A stretch of DNA of 64,000 nucleotides from Rhodococcus sp. SGAir0479 (GCF_005484805.1 NZ_CP039432.1:4526001-4590000); one strand, 5' to 3'; positions 24,910 through 34,499 are shown, counted from the stretch's first letter. Notes: a model not told the origin generated them from the letters alone. Program-made: numbers and translations.

Positions 24910-24930
24910 GCAGACGACCCAGGAGAGATC

Positions 24931-25695
24931 ATGAAGCGATTCGAAGGACGTCGTGTCCTCGTCACCGGCGCCGGATCCGGCATCGGCCAGGCCGTCGTGG
25001 CCCGCATCCTCGAGGAGGGCGGCCTCGTCACCGGCGCCGACGTCGTCGAGGCCGGCCTGACGGTGACGCGTGAGCGCGCCGAGGAGGCCGGGGTCGCCGA
25101 CCGGCTGCGGACCGTCGTCGCCGACATCTCCGACGAGAACTCCGTCCGGGAGAACCTCGGCGGCGCGATCGCCGACCTCGGCGGGCTCGACGTACTGGTC
25201 AACGCCGCCGGCATCCTGCGCGCGTCGCACACCCACGAGACCGAGCTCGAGTTCTGGAACAAGGTCGTCGGCACCAACCTCACCGGCACGTTCCTCGTCA
25301 CCCGCCAGGCGCTGCCCGCGCTGCTCGAGACGGGCAAGGGCGTGGTGGTGAACTTCAGTTCCACCTCGGCGCAGTTCGCGCACCCCTACATGGCGGCCTA
25401 CGCGGCGTCGAAGGGCGGCATCCAGGCGTTCACCCACGCCGTCGCGCTCGAGTACGCCAAGCAGGGGCTGCGCGCCGTCGCGGTCGCGCCCGGCAGCATC
25501 GCGTCCGGCATGACCAGCAACCCCGGCTTCCCCGAGGGTGTCGACGCCAGCCTCATCGGCAAGCTCTACCCGTGGATCGGTGAGGGGTTCGCCGGCCCCG
25601 AGACCGTCGCCGGCGTGGTGGCGATGCTGGCGTCCGACGACGGCGCGTTCGTCACCGGCACCGAGATCCGGATCGACGGCGGCACCCACATGTGA
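24931..25695 (+). CDS. SDR family oxidoreductase
   Basis: A 254-residue classical SDR: TGAGSGIG near residue 12, acidic residue after beta-2 (TGADVVEAG), NAAG, the active-site YAASKGG and VAPGSIASGM. The GGTHM ending is normal for the family. It resembles 3-oxoacyl-ACP reductase-like dehydrogenases, with no visible substrate clue. AGGAGA precedes the ATG. Confidence 0.88.
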   Translation: MKRFEGRRVLVTGAGSGIGQAVVARILEEGGLVTGADVVEAGLTVTRERAEEAGVADRLRTVVADISDENSVRENLGGAIADLGGLDVLVNAAGILRASHTHETELEFWNKVVGTNLTGTFLVTRQALPALLETGKGVVVNFSSTSAQFAHPYMAAYAASKGGIQAFTHAVALEYAKQGLRAVAVAPGSIASGMTSNPGFPEGVDASLIGKLYPWIGEGFAGPETVAGVVAMLASDDGAFVTGTEIRIDGGTHM

Positions 25696-25821
25696 GTGCG
25701 GTTGCGGCGCACCAGGTGTCGGGTCGTTCGGGCGTCGGGCCGGTGGGGTCGTACAGTGAGGACCGGATTCGGTCCCGGATCCCACCGGCCAGGCCGCCGA
25801 CCCGTCAGGAAAGGTGCGTCG

Positions 25822-26607
25822 ATGACGCTTCAGCACCCCGCGTACGCCCAGTTGCGCCAGGTCACGCCGATCGCGGCGGTGATCCTGGAGAACAACCCGA
25901 GCATGTACTCGCTCGAGGGCACCAACACCTGGATCCTGCGGGTGCCGGGCAGTGACGAGTGCGTCGTCGTCGACCCCGGTGACGACGACCCCGACCATCT
26001 CGCGCGCGTCGCCGGTGCCGGCACCGTGGTGCTGACGCTCGTCTCGCACCGGCACCACGACCACACCGGCGGCATCGACCGGTTCTTCGCACTGACCGGC
26101 GCCCCGGTGCGTGCCGTGCGTGAGGAGTTCCGGCGCGGGGGCGGCGGCGGACTCGAGCACGACGAGCTGATCGAGGCGGCCGGGCTGACCCTGCGGGTGC
26201 TCCGGACTCCCGGTCACACCGCCGACTCGGTGTCGTTCGTGATCGAGGAGGAGGGATCGGTGCTCACCGCCGACACCATCCTCGGCCGCGGCACCACCGT
26301 GCTGGACGCGTCGGACGGCAATCTGCGGGACTACCTCGATTCGATGCGGCTGCTCATCGACCTCGGTCCGGGCCGGACGGTCCTGCCCGGACACGGCCCG
26401 GACCTGCCCGATCTCGAGGCGGTCGCCAAGTTCTATCTCGCGCACCGCGAGGAGCGGCTCGACCAGGTGCGCGGCGCGCTCGACGCGCTGGGCGCCGACG
26501 CCGACGTGCGCGCGGTGGTGGAGCACGTCTACACCGACGTCGACGAGACGCTGTGGCCGGCCGCCGAGCAGTCGGTGCGGGTGCAGCTCGAGTACCTGCG
26601 CACCTGA
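25822..26607 (+). CDS. MBL-fold metallo-hydrolase (beta-lactamase-like)
   Basis: A 261-residue metallo-beta-lactamase-fold hydrolase resembling the LACTB2/glyoxalase II branch. Zinc motif HRHHDHTGG, later TPGHTADS, ADTILGRGT and LPGHGPDL. NTWIL near the N-terminus is typical. It is the Rv3677 counterpart in the conserved locus next to crp, although here a 9-kb insertion separates it from crp. AGGAAAGG precedes ATG 25822; the frame is open upstream without family residues. Confidence 0.88.
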   Translation: MTLQHPAYAQLRQVTPIAAVILENNPSMYSLEGTNTWILRVPGSDECVVVDPGDDDPDHLARVAGAGTVVLTLVSHRHHDHTGGIDRFFALTGAPVRAVREEFRRGGGGGLEHDELIEAAGLTLRVLRTPGHTADSVSFVIEEEGSVLTADTILGRGTTVLDASDGNLRDYLDSMRLLIDLGPGRTVLPGHGPDLPDLEAVAKFYLAHREERLDQVRGALDALGADADVRAVVEHVYTDVDETLWPAAEQSVRVQLEYLRT

Positions 26608-26614
26608 CCGAGGG

Positions 26615-27415
26615 CTAGCGGGAGTACGCGTCGAACCCGCCGTCGACGTAGAGGATCGACCCCGTCACGAAGGACGCGGCGTCGCTCGCCAGGAACAGCG
26701 CGGCGGCCGCGATCTCCTCGGGTCTGCCGAAGCGGCCCAACGGGGTTCGGGCGACGATGTCGTTGCGGGCGGTGTCGTCGCTGCGGGTGGCGGCGGTCAT
26801 GGGGGTCTCGGTGAAGCCCGGCCCCACCGCGTTGACGCGGATGCCGTGTGCCGCGAACTCGATCGACAGTGCCTTGGTCAGCATCCAGGCGCCCGCCTTC
26901 GAGACCGAGTAGGCCGATGCGTTGCCACTGGTCCACGCGGCCGAGATGGAGGCGATGTTGACGATGGACCCGCCGTCGCCGGCCGCGATCAGGTGGCGGG
27001 CGACCGCGCGATCGCAGTACATGAGGCCGTCGAGGTTGACGTCGAGGACGCGGCGCCAGACGTCGGTCGACCAGTCCAGTCCGGCCGCCGACCCGTCGTG
27101 CTCCGCGGGATCGCCGGGCAGGGCCGCCGCACTGATCCCGGCCGCGGCGATCAGTCCGTCGACACCGCCGAGTGTCTCGGCGGCCCGATCGGCCATCTGT
27201 TCGCACCGCTCCGCGTCCGTGACGTCCACCGCGAACGCCTCGGCACGCCCGCCGTCGGCGCGGATCGACTCTGCCACGTCTCGTGCGGCGTCCAGGTGAC
27301 GGTCGGCGACCAGCACGGCCGCCCCGGCACGCGCGGCCTCGACGGCGCACGCGCGTCCGATCCCGCTCGCGCCGCCGGTCACGACCAGTCGCTTGCCGTC
27401 CAGGCGAGTGTTCAT
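26615..27415 (-). CDS. SDR family oxidoreductase at the edge of the catabolic island
   Basis: A 266-residue classical SDR: TGGASGIG, VADRHLD after beta-2 (NAD-preferring Asp), AAAG in place of NNAG, YSVSKAG active site and VGPGFTETPM. GGAGAGG precedes the ATG. It is divergent from the 2-aminomuconate semialdehyde dehydrogenase gene and shares its promoter region, so it may process a precursor or by-product of that pathway. The 3-hydroxyanthranilate route itself has no step needing an SDR. Confidence 0.85.
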   Translation of the reverse strand: MNTRLDGKRLVVTGGASGIGRACAVEAARAGAAVLVADRHLDAARDVAESIRADGGRAEAFAVDVTDAERCEQMADRAAETLGGVDGLIAAAGISAAALPGDPAEHDGSAAGLDWSTDVWRRVLDVNLDGLMYCDRAVARHLIAAGDGGSIVNIASISAAWTSGNASAYSVSKAGAWMLTKALSIEFAAHGIRVNAVGPGFTETPMTAATRSDDTARNDIVARTPLGRFGRPEEIAAAALFLASDAASFVTGSILYVDGGFDAYSR

Positions 27416-27530
27416 GTGTGCCGTCCTCTCCGTGGTCCGTGCGGCCGGTCCCAGGTAAGCGGAGGCAGCCGGGAAAGTTGTGATCGTCTCCCGCTCAGAG
27501 GGAGAAGGCCGCTGTGCGGCAGGTATGCCG

Positions 27531-27572
27531 TTTCGGGTATGAGCAGAAGCAGTTTCGGTATTTGTTCGGTAT
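27531..27572. promoter_or_regulatory. Repeated TTCGG-TAT motif upstream of the catabolic operon
   Basis: TTTCGGGTAT (27531-27540), TTCGGTAT (27554-27561, extending to TTCGGTATTTGT) and TTCGGTAT again (27565-27572) lie in the 181-nt gap before the dehydrogenase gene. Related copies stand before the MHS transporter, the LysR gene and the hydrolase, so they probably bind one island-specific regulator. Confidence 0.5.
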
Positions 27573-27596
27573 GGATCGGGGCTCGACCATTGATCC

Positions 27597-29072
27597 ATGA
27601 CTGCAACCCTCGACGGCTGGATCCGTAACTTCGTCGACGGCACCTTCGTCGATCCCGACCTTCGGCGCGGCTTCGACCGGGTCGATCCGGCGACCGGGCG
27701 CGTGCTCGCCCAGGTGCACGAGGCCGACCAGGCGCTCGTCGACCGGGCCGTCGCGTCGGCCCGCCGCGCCCTCGCGGACGGCTGGGCCGACACCCCCGTC
27801 CGGGAGCGCGCCGCGCTGCTGCGGCGGGCCGCGGACCGGATCGAGGAGCGGTTCGAGGAGTTCGTCGCCGCCGAGATGGCCGACACCGGCAAGCCGATCA
27901 CGCAGGCGCGGGAACTCGACGTCGCCCGCGCGCTCACCAACTTCCGCACCTTCGCCGACATCGTCTCCGCGGCGGGCCAGGAATCGTTCATGACCGATCT
28001 GGCCGGCGGTCGGCAGGCGCTCAACTACGCGGTCCGCAAGCCGCTGGGCGTCGTCGCGGTGATCGTGCCGTGGAACCTGCCGCTGCTGCTGCTCACGTGG
28101 AAGGTGGCGCCCGCACTCGCGTGCGGCAACGCGGTGGTCGTCAAGCCCAGCGAGGAGACCCCGGCGACCGCGACCCTGCTCGCCGAGGTGCTCGCCGAGG
28201 TGGGGCTGCCCGCCGGTGTGTACAACGTGGTGCACGGCTTCGGCGGAAACTCCGCCGGGGAGTACCTCACGACACATCCCGGCATCGACGGCGTCACCTT
28301 CACGGGCTCGTCCGCGACCGGCTCGCACGTGATGAAGACCGTGGCGCCGCGGGTGCGTCCGGTCTCCTTCGAGCTGGGTGGCAAGAACGCCGCGATCGTC
28401 TTCGACGACGTCGACCTCGACGAGGCGCTGACCGGACTCACCAAGTCGGTGTTCACCAACACCGGTCAGGTGTGCCTGTGCACCGAGCGGGTGTACGTGC
28501 ACCGCTCGATCTTCGACGACGTCGCGACCGGCCTGGCCGAACGCGCCGAGCGGCTGCGGCTGGGCGACCCCGCGGACGACGCGACCACCACCGGCCCGCT
28601 GATCTCGCAGGGCCACCGCGACAAGGTGCTGAGTTTCTTCCGGATGGCCGAGCAGTCGGGCGCGAAGGTGCTCACCGGTGGCGGGATCCCGGACGTGGGC
28701 GAGAAGTTCGCGTTCGGGTCGTGGATCCAGCCGACGCTGTGGACCGGCCTGACCAACCAGGACCCGGTCCTGCGCGAGGAGATCTTCGGCCCCGTCGCCG
28801 CGCTGGTGCCGTTCGGCACCGAGGAGGAGGCGGTGGCGCTGGCGAACGACACCAAGTACGGCCTCGCGGCCGCGGTGTGGACCGACGACCTGCGTCGCGG
28901 GCACCGCGTGGCCCAGAAGATGAACGTCGGAATCTCCTGGGTCAACACGTGGTTCACCCGCGAGCTGCGATCGCCGTTCGGCGGTGTCGGGCTCTCCGGG
29001 ATCGGGCGGGAGGGCGGCGAGTCGTCGCTGCACTTCTACACCGAGCCCACCAACGTGTGCGTGGCGTTGTGA
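27597..29072 (+). CDS. nbaE: 2-Aminomuconate 6-semialdehyde dehydrogenase
   Basis: A 491-residue NAD-dependent aldehyde dehydrogenase. IVPWNLPLLLLTWK and FTGSSATG belong to the cofactor site, ELGGKN carries the general base Glu, and NTGQVCLCTERVYV the catalytic Cys; PFGGVGLSG is at the end. It is closest in pattern to 2-hydroxy/2-aminomuconic semialdehyde dehydrogenases. Gene context (3-hydroxyanthranilate dioxygenase and ACMS decarboxylase downstream) supports oxidation of 2-aminomuconate semialdehyde to 2-aminomuconate. No clear Shine-Dalgarno before ATG 27597. Confidence 0.88.
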   Translation: MTATLDGWIRNFVDGTFVDPDLRRGFDRVDPATGRVLAQVHEADQALVDRAVASARRALADGWADTPVRERAALLRRAADRIEERFEEFVAAEMADTGKPITQARELDVARALTNFRTFADIVSAAGQESFMTDLAGGRQALNYAVRKPLGVVAVIVPWNLPLLLLTWKVAPALACGNAVVVKPSEETPATATLLAEVLAEVGLPAGVYNVVHGFGGNSAGEYLTTHPGIDGVTFTGSSATGSHVMKTVAPRVRPVSFELGGKNAAIVFDDVDLDEALTGLTKSVFTNTGQVCLCTERVYVHRSIFDDVATGLAERAERLRLGDPADDATTTGPLISQGHRDKVLSFFRMAEQSGAKVLTGGGIPDVGEKFAFGSWIQPTLWTGLTNQDPVLREEIFGPVAALVPFGTEEEAVALANDTKYGLAAAVWTDDLRRGHRVAQKMNVGISWVNTWFTRELRSPFGGVGLSGIGREGGESSLHFYTEPTNVCVAL

Positions 29073-29109
29073 CCGGACCGAGGATCGACCACGTGGAAAG
29101 CGAAGACCG

Positions 29110-29880
29110 ATGACACTGAACAGCAACGAGATCGCGGCGCTGGCCGCGCGGCTGGACGACGCGCAGACCGGCGTCCACGACACCCTCAGCCTGGCCGACG
29201 ACAACGCCGTCGACATCGACGACGCGTACCGCATCCAGGAGGCGCTCGTCGCGCGCCGCCTCGGCCGCGGGGAACGGATCGTGGGCGTCAAACTCGGATT
29301 CACCAGCAAGGCCAAGATGGCGCAGATGGGCGTCTCCGACGTCATCGTGGGCCGGCTCACCGACGCGATGCAGGTCGAGGACGGCGCGGACGTGGACCTG
29401 CACCGCCTCATCCATCCCAAGATCGAACCCGAGGTGGCGTACCGGATCGCGTGCGACGTCGACCTGGACGACCCCGACGCCGACATCGTCGCGTGCGTCG
29501 ACGCCGTCGCCCCGGCCATGGAGATCATCGACTCCCGCTACCGGGACTTCCGGTTCACGTACACCGACGTGGTCGCCGACAACACCTCGGCCGCGGCGTA
29601 CGTGATCGGGCCGTGGGCCGGGCTCCGGGACGTCGCCGACCTCGAGGTACGGATGACCGTCGGCGAGACCACGGTCACCGGGTCCACCGCCGCCATTTTC
29701 GACGACCCAGTCAACGCGCTGCACGCCCTGCTGGACATGTGCCGTCGACGCCGCATCCCGCTGGGGGCCGGGGACGTCGTGCTCGCGGGAGCCGCCACGG
29801 CCGCCGCACCGTTGACCGCGGGCGCCGCCCGCTGCGAGATCGCCGGCCTGGGCGCCGTGACCGTGAAGGGAATCGCATGA
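29110..29880 (+). CDS. nbaG: 4-Oxalocrotonate decarboxylase / 2-oxopent-4-enoate hydratase family
   Basis: A 256-residue member of the fumarylacetoacetase-like vinylpyruvate hydratase/decarboxylase family: [29 protein letters not shown] (metal-binding Glu pair) and [11 protein letters not shown] with a later acid. Position directly before the 2-aminomuconate deaminase, in the same G-F-C-D order as the Pseudomonas nba cluster, favours the decarboxylase: 4-oxalocrotonate to 2-oxopent-4-enoate. The hydratase is homologous and cannot be excluded. It ends in an ATGA overlap with the next gene. Confidence 0.8.
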   Translation: MTLNSNEIAALAARLDDAQTGVHDTLSLADDNAVDIDDAYRIQEALVARRLGRGERIVGVKLGFTSKAKMAQMGVSDVIVGRLTDAMQVEDGADVDLHRLIHPKIEPEVAYRIACDVDLDDPDADIVACVDAVAPAMEIIDSRYRDFRFTYTDVVADNTSAAAYVIGPWAGLRDVADLEVRMTVGETTVTGSTAAIFDDPVNALHALLDMCRRRRIPLGAGDVVLAGAATAAAPLTAGAARCEIAGLGAVTVKGIA

Positions 29881-30335
29881 GCGACAACGCCGCCAAGGTG
29901 ATCGGCCGTCTGGCCACGCCCCGCGGGCGCTTCCCGCACGTGAAGGTGGCCGGGGACTTCGTGTACGTCTCCGGGACCAGCTCCCGACGCCCGGACAACA
30001 CCTTCGTCGGTGTCGAGGTGGACGAGATGGGTACGACCAACCTCGACATCAGGGCCCAGACCCGCGCCGTCATCGAGAACATCCGGTCGATCCTGGCCGA
30101 GGTCGGCGCCGATCTGCACGATCTCGTGCAGGTCACGTCGTACCTGGTCTCGATGAACGACTTCGGTGGATACAACGAGGTGTACGCCGAGTACTTCGAC
30201 GAGACCGGGCCGACCCGCACCACTGTTGCGGTGCACCAACTTCCCCACCCACACCTGTTGATCGAGATCCAGGGCGTGGCCTACCTGCCCGCCCACCGAC
30301 GCACCGACGTCATCGACCCGGAGGACCGCTCATGA
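29877..30335 (+). CDS. nbaF: 2-Aminomuconate deaminase (RidA superfamily)
   Basis: A 152-residue RidA-superfamily enzyme: [20 protein letters not shown], then [42 protein letters not shown] and a C-terminal [10 protein letters not shown]. In 3-hydroxyanthranilate and 2-aminophenol clusters such proteins convert 2-aminomuconate to 4-oxalocrotonate and ammonia. The assignment rests on context: 4-bp overlaps on both sides with pathway genes. It is distinct from the house-keeping RidA-like gene at 23.6 kb. Confidence 0.86.
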   Translation: MSDNAAKVIGRLATPRGRFPHVKVAGDFVYVSGTSSRRPDNTFVGVEVDEMGTTNLDIRAQTRAVIENIRSILAEVGADLHDLVQVTSYLVSMNDFGGYNEVYAEYFDETGPTRTTVAVHQLPHPHLLIEIQGVAYLPAHRRTDVIDPEDRS

Positions 30336-30853
30336 CCGTCATCCCGCCCGTCATCGACTTCCAGAAGTGGATCGCCGAGAACCGGCACCTGCTCGCCCCG
30401 CCGGTGAACAACCAGACGATGGCGCTCGGAGACGACTTCATCGTCCAGGTCGTCGGTGGCCCCAACGAGCGGACCGACTACCACCTCGACCCGTACGAGG
30501 AGTGGTTCTACCAGCTCGAGGGCGACATCCACGTCGACGTGATGACCGAGGACGGACCGCAGCGCGTGCACATCCGCGAGGGCGAGACCTGGCTGCTCCC
30601 CGGGAATCTGCCGCACTCGCCGCAGCGCCCGACCGCCGGCTCGATCGGTTTGGTCATCGAGCGGGTGCGCCGCGAGGGGACGCTCGAGAAGTTCCAGTGG
30701 TACTGCCTCGAATGCAACCACCTCATCCACGAGATCGAGCTCCAGGTGCGTGACATCGTCGCGGATCTGCCGCCGGTGTTCGTGCAGTTCTACGAGGACG
30801 AGCAGGCGCGCACGTGCCGCGAGTGCGGCGCCCTCCACCCCGGGAAGGGCTGA
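30332..30853 (+). CDS. nbaC: 3-Hydroxyanthranilate 3,4-dioxygenase
   Basis: A 173-residue cupin dioxygenase that opens 3-hydroxyanthranilate to 2-amino-3-carboxymuconate semialdehyde. The catalytic iron ligands His51, Glu57 and His95 and the substrate arginines Arg47 and Arg99 are all present. A second, rubredoxin-like iron site is formed by Cys125/Cys128 (CLEC) and Cys162/Cys165 (CREC), as in the bacterial enzyme from Cupriavidus. Cytoplasmic. Overlaps the deaminase gene by 4 bp. Confidence 0.95.
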   Translation: MTVIPPVIDFQKWIAENRHLLAPPVNNQTMALGDDFIVQVVGGPNERTDYHLDPYEEWFYQLEGDIHVDVMTEDGPQRVHIREGETWLLPGNLPHSPQRPTAGSIGLVIERVRREGTLEKFQWYCLECNHLIHEIELQVRDIVADLPPVFVQFYEDEQARTCRECGALHPGKG

Positions 30854-30854
30854 C

Positions 30855-31853
30855 GTGAGCATCATCGACGTCCACACCCACTACGTCCCGAAGGGCTGGC
30901 CGGACCTCACCGCCGACGCCGGGCCCGACGCGCCGTGGCTCCGGGTGGAGAGCGAGGCGGAGGCCGTCATCATGATGGGCTCCAAGGAATTCCGTCGAAT
31001 CCAGGCGGACGCGTGGGACGCGGAGACGCGACTGCGGGACATGGACGCCGACGGCGTCCGGACCCAGGTGGTGTCCCCGACGCCCGCCTTCTTCAACTAC
31101 GGCCGCACCGGTGCGCAGGCCGAGCGCATCTCGCGCATCTTCAACGATCTCGCACTCGACATCGTCGCGCCGGCGTCCGACCGCCTGATCCCGTTCTGCC
31201 AGGTTCCGTTGCAGGACGCCGACGCCGCCTGCCGTGAGGTGGAGCGCTGCGTGGCCAACGGGCACCGCGGCGTCGAGATCGGCAACCACGTCGGCGACCG
31301 CGACCTCGACAGCGAAGGGGTCGTCACCTTCCTGCAGCACTGCGCGTCTCTGGACATCCCGGTGTTCGTCCATCCCTGGGACATGGACTCGTCGCCACGG
31401 TTGAACCGCTGGATGGCGCAGTGGCTCACGGCGATGCCGGCCGAGACCCACCTGTCGATCCTGGCGCTGATCCTCGGTGGCGTGTTCGACCGGATCGACG
31501 AACGTCTGAAGATCGGATTCGCGCACGGCGGTGGATCTTTCGCGTTCTGGCTGGGGCGGATGGAGAACGCCTGGCACCGGCGCCACGACATCATCGGGAC
31601 GTCCGAGATGCCGCCGTCGCACTACCTGGGCCGCTTCTACGTGGATTCGGTGGTGTTCGACGATCGCGCGCTGCGTCTGCTGGTGGACACCGTGGGCGCC
31701 GAGCGGGTGATGGTGGGCAGCGACTACCCGTATCCGCTGGGCGAACGCCCGGTCGGGGAGGTGGTGCGCAAGAGCGAGTTCCTCGACGAGAGCACCCGCG
31801 ACCTGATCCAGCGCGGTAACGCTATGCGGTTCCTGGGGCTGTCGGACGCCTGA
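30855..31853 (+). CDS. nbaD: 2-Amino-3-carboxymuconate-6-semialdehyde decarboxylase (ACMSD)
   Basis: A 332-residue amidohydrolase-fold decarboxylase. Zinc ligands are in DVHTHYVP at the N-terminus, the His of VFVHPWDMD, and the Asp of VGSDYPYP near the end. FNDLALDIV and AHGGGSFAFWLGRMENAW are typical of ACMSD. It removes CO2 from the dioxygenase product, diverting it from spontaneous quinolinate formation toward 2-aminomuconate. GTG start one base after the dioxygenase stop, with AAGGG upstream. Confidence 0.93.
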   Translation: MSIIDVHTHYVPKGWPDLTADAGPDAPWLRVESEAEAVIMMGSKEFRRIQADAWDAETRLRDMDADGVRTQVVSPTPAFFNYGRTGAQAERISRIFNDLALDIVAPASDRLIPFCQVPLQDADAACREVERCVANGHRGVEIGNHVGDRDLDSEGVVTFLQHCASLDIPVFVHPWDMDSSPRLNRWMAQWLTAMPAETHLSILALILGGVFDRIDERLKIGFAHGGGSFAFWLGRMENAWHRRHDIIGTSEMPPSHYLGRFYVDSVVFDDRALRLLVDTVGAERVMVGSDYPYPLGERPVGEVVRKSEFLDESTRDLIQRGNAMRFLGLSDA

Positions 31854-31856
31854 GCC

Positions 31857-31911
31857 ATACCCGAAATGAGATAGCCGGCGGCCGATTCGGCATTTGTGAG
31901 CCAGATCTCAC
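31857..31911. promoter_or_regulatory. Operator-like elements upstream of the MHS transporter gene
   Basis: ATACCCGAAA (31857-31866) is the exact reverse complement of TTTCGGGTAT found before the dehydrogenase gene. TTCGGCATTTGT (31886-31897) differs by one base from TTCGGTATTTGT there. GTGAG-N6-CTCAC (31896-31911) is a perfect inverted repeat. Together they suggest that transporter and catabolic operon are co-regulated. Confidence 0.5.
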
Positions 31912-32021
31912 GCGTGCACAATCTTTCGATACGGGGCCGAAGAGGCCGCCGGAATATCAAGGCGAAGAACAGAACTCACCCCGATTCTCGTCCGCCGTCC
32001 CGACACCGATAGGCACCTGTG

Positions 32022-33359
32022 ATGACCGACAGCACGACACGAGGCGAGGCCGCTCCCGCGGCACGTAGCCGCGTCGCCCTGGCCACCCTGGCCGGCACCA
32101 CACTCGAGTGGTACGACTTCTTCCTCTACGGCACCGCCGCCGCGCTCATCTTCAACAAGCAGTTCTTCCCGGGCCTGAGCCCGGCGGCGGGCACCCTGGC
32201 GGCCTTCAGTACCTTCGCGGTGGGGTTCATCGCCCGGCCGCTCGGCGGGCTGGTGTTCGGGCACTTCGGCGACCGCATCGGCCGCAAGGCCACGCTCGTG
32301 GTCTCGCTCGTGATGATGGGCGTGGGATCGACCCTCATCGGCCTCATCCCCAACTACGACGCCATCGGTGTGTGGGCGCCCATTCTGCTGGTGGCGATGC
32401 GCATCGTGCAGGGAATCGGCCTCGGCGGCGAGGGCGCGGGAGCCACGCTGATGTCGATGGAACACGCGCCCGCCGGCAAGAAGAACCTCTATGCCGGCTT
32501 CCCTCAGATGGGCACTCCCGCCGGTCTCGTGCTCGCCAACGGCATCTTCCTGACGGCCGGCTCGCTCATGTCGGAGAGCTCGTTCACGTCGTGGGGCTGG
32601 CGAATCCCGTTCCTGCTCAGCATCGTTCTCGTCGCCATCGGCCTGGTGATCCGGCTGCGGGTGACCGAGTCGCCGTCGTTCGCCGGCGTGGTCGCCGACA
32701 ACGGAGTCTCGCGTTTTCCGCTCCGGGACGCGCTGCGGGTGGGGTTCCCTCGCCTGGCGCTCACCCTGCTGGCGGTTCTGGCCAACTCGGCGGTCGCCTA
32801 CGCGTTCATGGTCTTCTCGCTCTCGTACGGAACCCAGCACCTCGGCTTCGAGAAGCAGTTCCTGGTGCTCAGTGTGACCGCCGCGGCGGTCCTGTGGTTC
32901 GCCTCCATCCCGATCTGGACCCGGGTCGCCGACAGGCACGGTCGCCGCACGATGTTCATCGCCGGGTCGGCCGCGATCCTCGTGTGGTGCGTGGTCTTCT
33001 TCCCGCTGTTGAACACGGGCAACGGCGTGGTGGCCGTCGTCGCGTTCCTGGGGATGGGGCTCATCGTGCCGGTGACGCACTGCGTGCAGGGCAGCATCAT
33101 CGCCGACACGTTCCCGGTGGAGGTCCGGTACTCGGGGTCGTCGCTGATCCTGCAGACGGGAGCGATTCTCGGCGGCGGTCTGGCCCCGATGATCGCGACC
33201 GCGCTGCTCAACGCGACAGGTTCGTCGACCGGCGTCACGTGGTATCTCGTCGGCATGTGTGCACTGAGTCTGTTCGGCGCCGTCGCGCTGTTCCGGGTGG
33301 TGCCGGACTCGTCGCGGGGCGAGATGCACGACAGGGCGCCCGTCGCCACCGGGGCCTGA
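32022..33359 (+). CDS. MFS transporter, metabolite:H+ symporter (MHS) family
   Basis: A 445-residue 12-TM transporter of the MHS branch (ShiA/ProP/KgtP-like). Typical are TLEWYDFFLYGTAAALIF in TM1, the loop motif GHFGDRIGRKATL, GIGLGGEGAGA and PVEVRYSGSSL. It probably imports an aromatic or dicarboxylic acid with protons. Its position after the 3-hydroxyanthranilate genes and shared upstream motifs point to a substrate of that pathway. GTG 32019 precedes ATG 32022 in frame. Confidence 0.87.
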   Translation: MTDSTTRGEAAPAARSRVALATLAGTTLEWYDFFLYGTAAALIFNKQFFPGLSPAAGTLAAFSTFAVGFIARPLGGLVFGHFGDRIGRKATLVVSLVMMGVGSTLIGLIPNYDAIGVWAPILLVAMRIVQGIGLGGEGAGATLMSMEHAPAGKKNLYAGFPQMGTPAGLVLANGIFLTAGSLMSESSFTSWGWRIPFLLSIVLVAIGLVIRLRVTESPSFAGVVADNGVSRFPLRDALRVGFPRLALTLLAVLANSAVAYAFMVFSLSYGTQHLGFEKQFLVLSVTAAAVLWFASIPIWTRVADRHGRRTMFIAGSAAILVWCVVFFPLLNTGNGVVAVVAFLGMGLIVPVTHCVQGSIIADTFPVEVRYSGSSLILQTGAILGGGLAPMIATALLNATGSSTGVTWYLVGMCALSLFGAVALFRVVPDSSRGEMHDRAPVATGA

Positions 33360-33376
33360 AGCCCGTCGGGGGAATT

Positions 33377-33412
33377 CGGAGCCGTCGTCCGCGTCAGCGG
33401 GGGGCGGCTCCG
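33377..33412. terminator. Hairpin between convergent transporter and LysR genes
   Basis: CGGAGCCG (33377-33384) pairs with CGGCTCCG (33405-33412) across a G/C-rich loop. It lies between convergent stops and may terminate both; there is no long T-run, so termination strength is uncertain. Confidence 0.5.
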
Positions 33413-33436
33413 AGTCGTGTGCGGACCTCGTGTCGA

Positions 33437-34369
33437 TCAGGTTCGGGAGGTGGCGATCTCGGATGCGAAGTCCGACAGGAAGTCGACCAACGCCGACGCC
33501 GCCGGGCTCAGTGTACGACCGGCCGAGAGCGTGACGCCGACGCTGTGCCCGATCGGATCGAGCCGCACCGGCAGCGTCGTCAGCCGTGCGTCGTCCCGGG
33601 CGATGAGGCTCGGCAGGGCCGCGACCATGTCGGTCTCGAGCAGGAGTTGGCGCACCGTCAGGAACGACGTCGCCTCCACCCGGTTCTCGGGCAGCGCGAG
33701 GCTGTGCCGGGCGAAGAACTCTTCGAGCTCGCGCCGCAGCGCGGTCTCCACTCCCGGCAGGATCCACGGGAAGTCCGTGAGGTCGTCCAGACGGATCTCG
33801 GCCCGGTCCGCCAGCGGGTGTTCACGTCGGGTCACCAGTTCGACCGACTCCGCGTAGAGGGTGCGGCGGACCGCGGACTCGTCGGTGGGGGAGGTCAGTC
33901 GGCCGACGACGAGATCGATTCGGCCGGACTGCAGTTCGGTCATCAGCATCTCGGGCGTACCTTCGCGTACCACGACGGTGAGCAGCGGCCGTTCGTTCTT
34001 CAATCGGGCGATCGCGCCCGGCAACAGGACGTTGGAGCCCGCCAGATGGGTGCCCACGACCACGGTTCCCCGGTCGGCGTCGGCCAGCTCCACGACGTGT
34101 CGGCCGGCCTGGGTCAGCTGCGCGATGACCGCCCGGGCGTGGGTGGTGAACGCGTCACCGAAGACCGTGGGCGTGATCCCGCGCGGACCCCGGTCGTACA
34201 GCGACACCCCGAGAATGGATTCGAGCTCGTGCAGACTGCGGGTGGCGACCGGCTGCGTCACGTGCAGCGCGGCGGCCGCGGCGACCACACTGCCCTGGCT
34301 GGTGAGAGCGTCGACGAGCAGCAGGTGGCGGAGCTTGAGGCGCCCGTCCAGCAGTTTGGGCATGTCCAT
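33437..34369 (-). CDS. LysR family transcriptional regulator
   Basis: A 310-residue LysR-type regulator. The HTH is LRHLLLVDALTSQGSVVAAA continuing AALHVTQPVATRSLHELE, followed by a type-2 periplasmic-binding effector domain (GTVVVGTHLAGSNVLLPG, LTSPTDESAVRRTLY). It resembles the GbpR/PcaQ group that controls sugar-acid and aromatic-acid catabolism. It is the only regulator inside the island and the likely activator, with a pathway intermediate as inducer. It lies downstream of the hydrolase gene on the same strand. Confidence 0.87.
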   Translation of the reverse strand: MDMPKLLDGRLKLRHLLLVDALTSQGSVVAAAAALHVTQPVATRSLHELESILGVSLYDRGPRGITPTVFGDAFTTHARAVIAQLTQAGRHVVELADADRGTVVVGTHLAGSNVLLPGAIARLKNERPLLTVVVREGTPEMLMTELQSGRIDLVVGRLTSPTDESAVRRTLYAESVELVTRREHPLADRAEIRLDDLTDFPWILPGVETALRRELEEFFARHSLALPENRVEATSFLTVRQLLLETDMVAALPSLIARDDARLTTLPVRLDPIGHSVGVTLSAGRTLSPAASALVDFLSDFASEIATSRT

Positions 34370-34499
34370 GGGGGGATCCTACCGACGTACCGAATGCGCG
34401 TATACCGTCAGCGAATTGGTGGTTGCACGGCGCAACCATGCTGCGGCCGACCAGGTTTCGGCTGGACCGCCGAGTGGTGGACGGCGCCCGTCCACCGGC

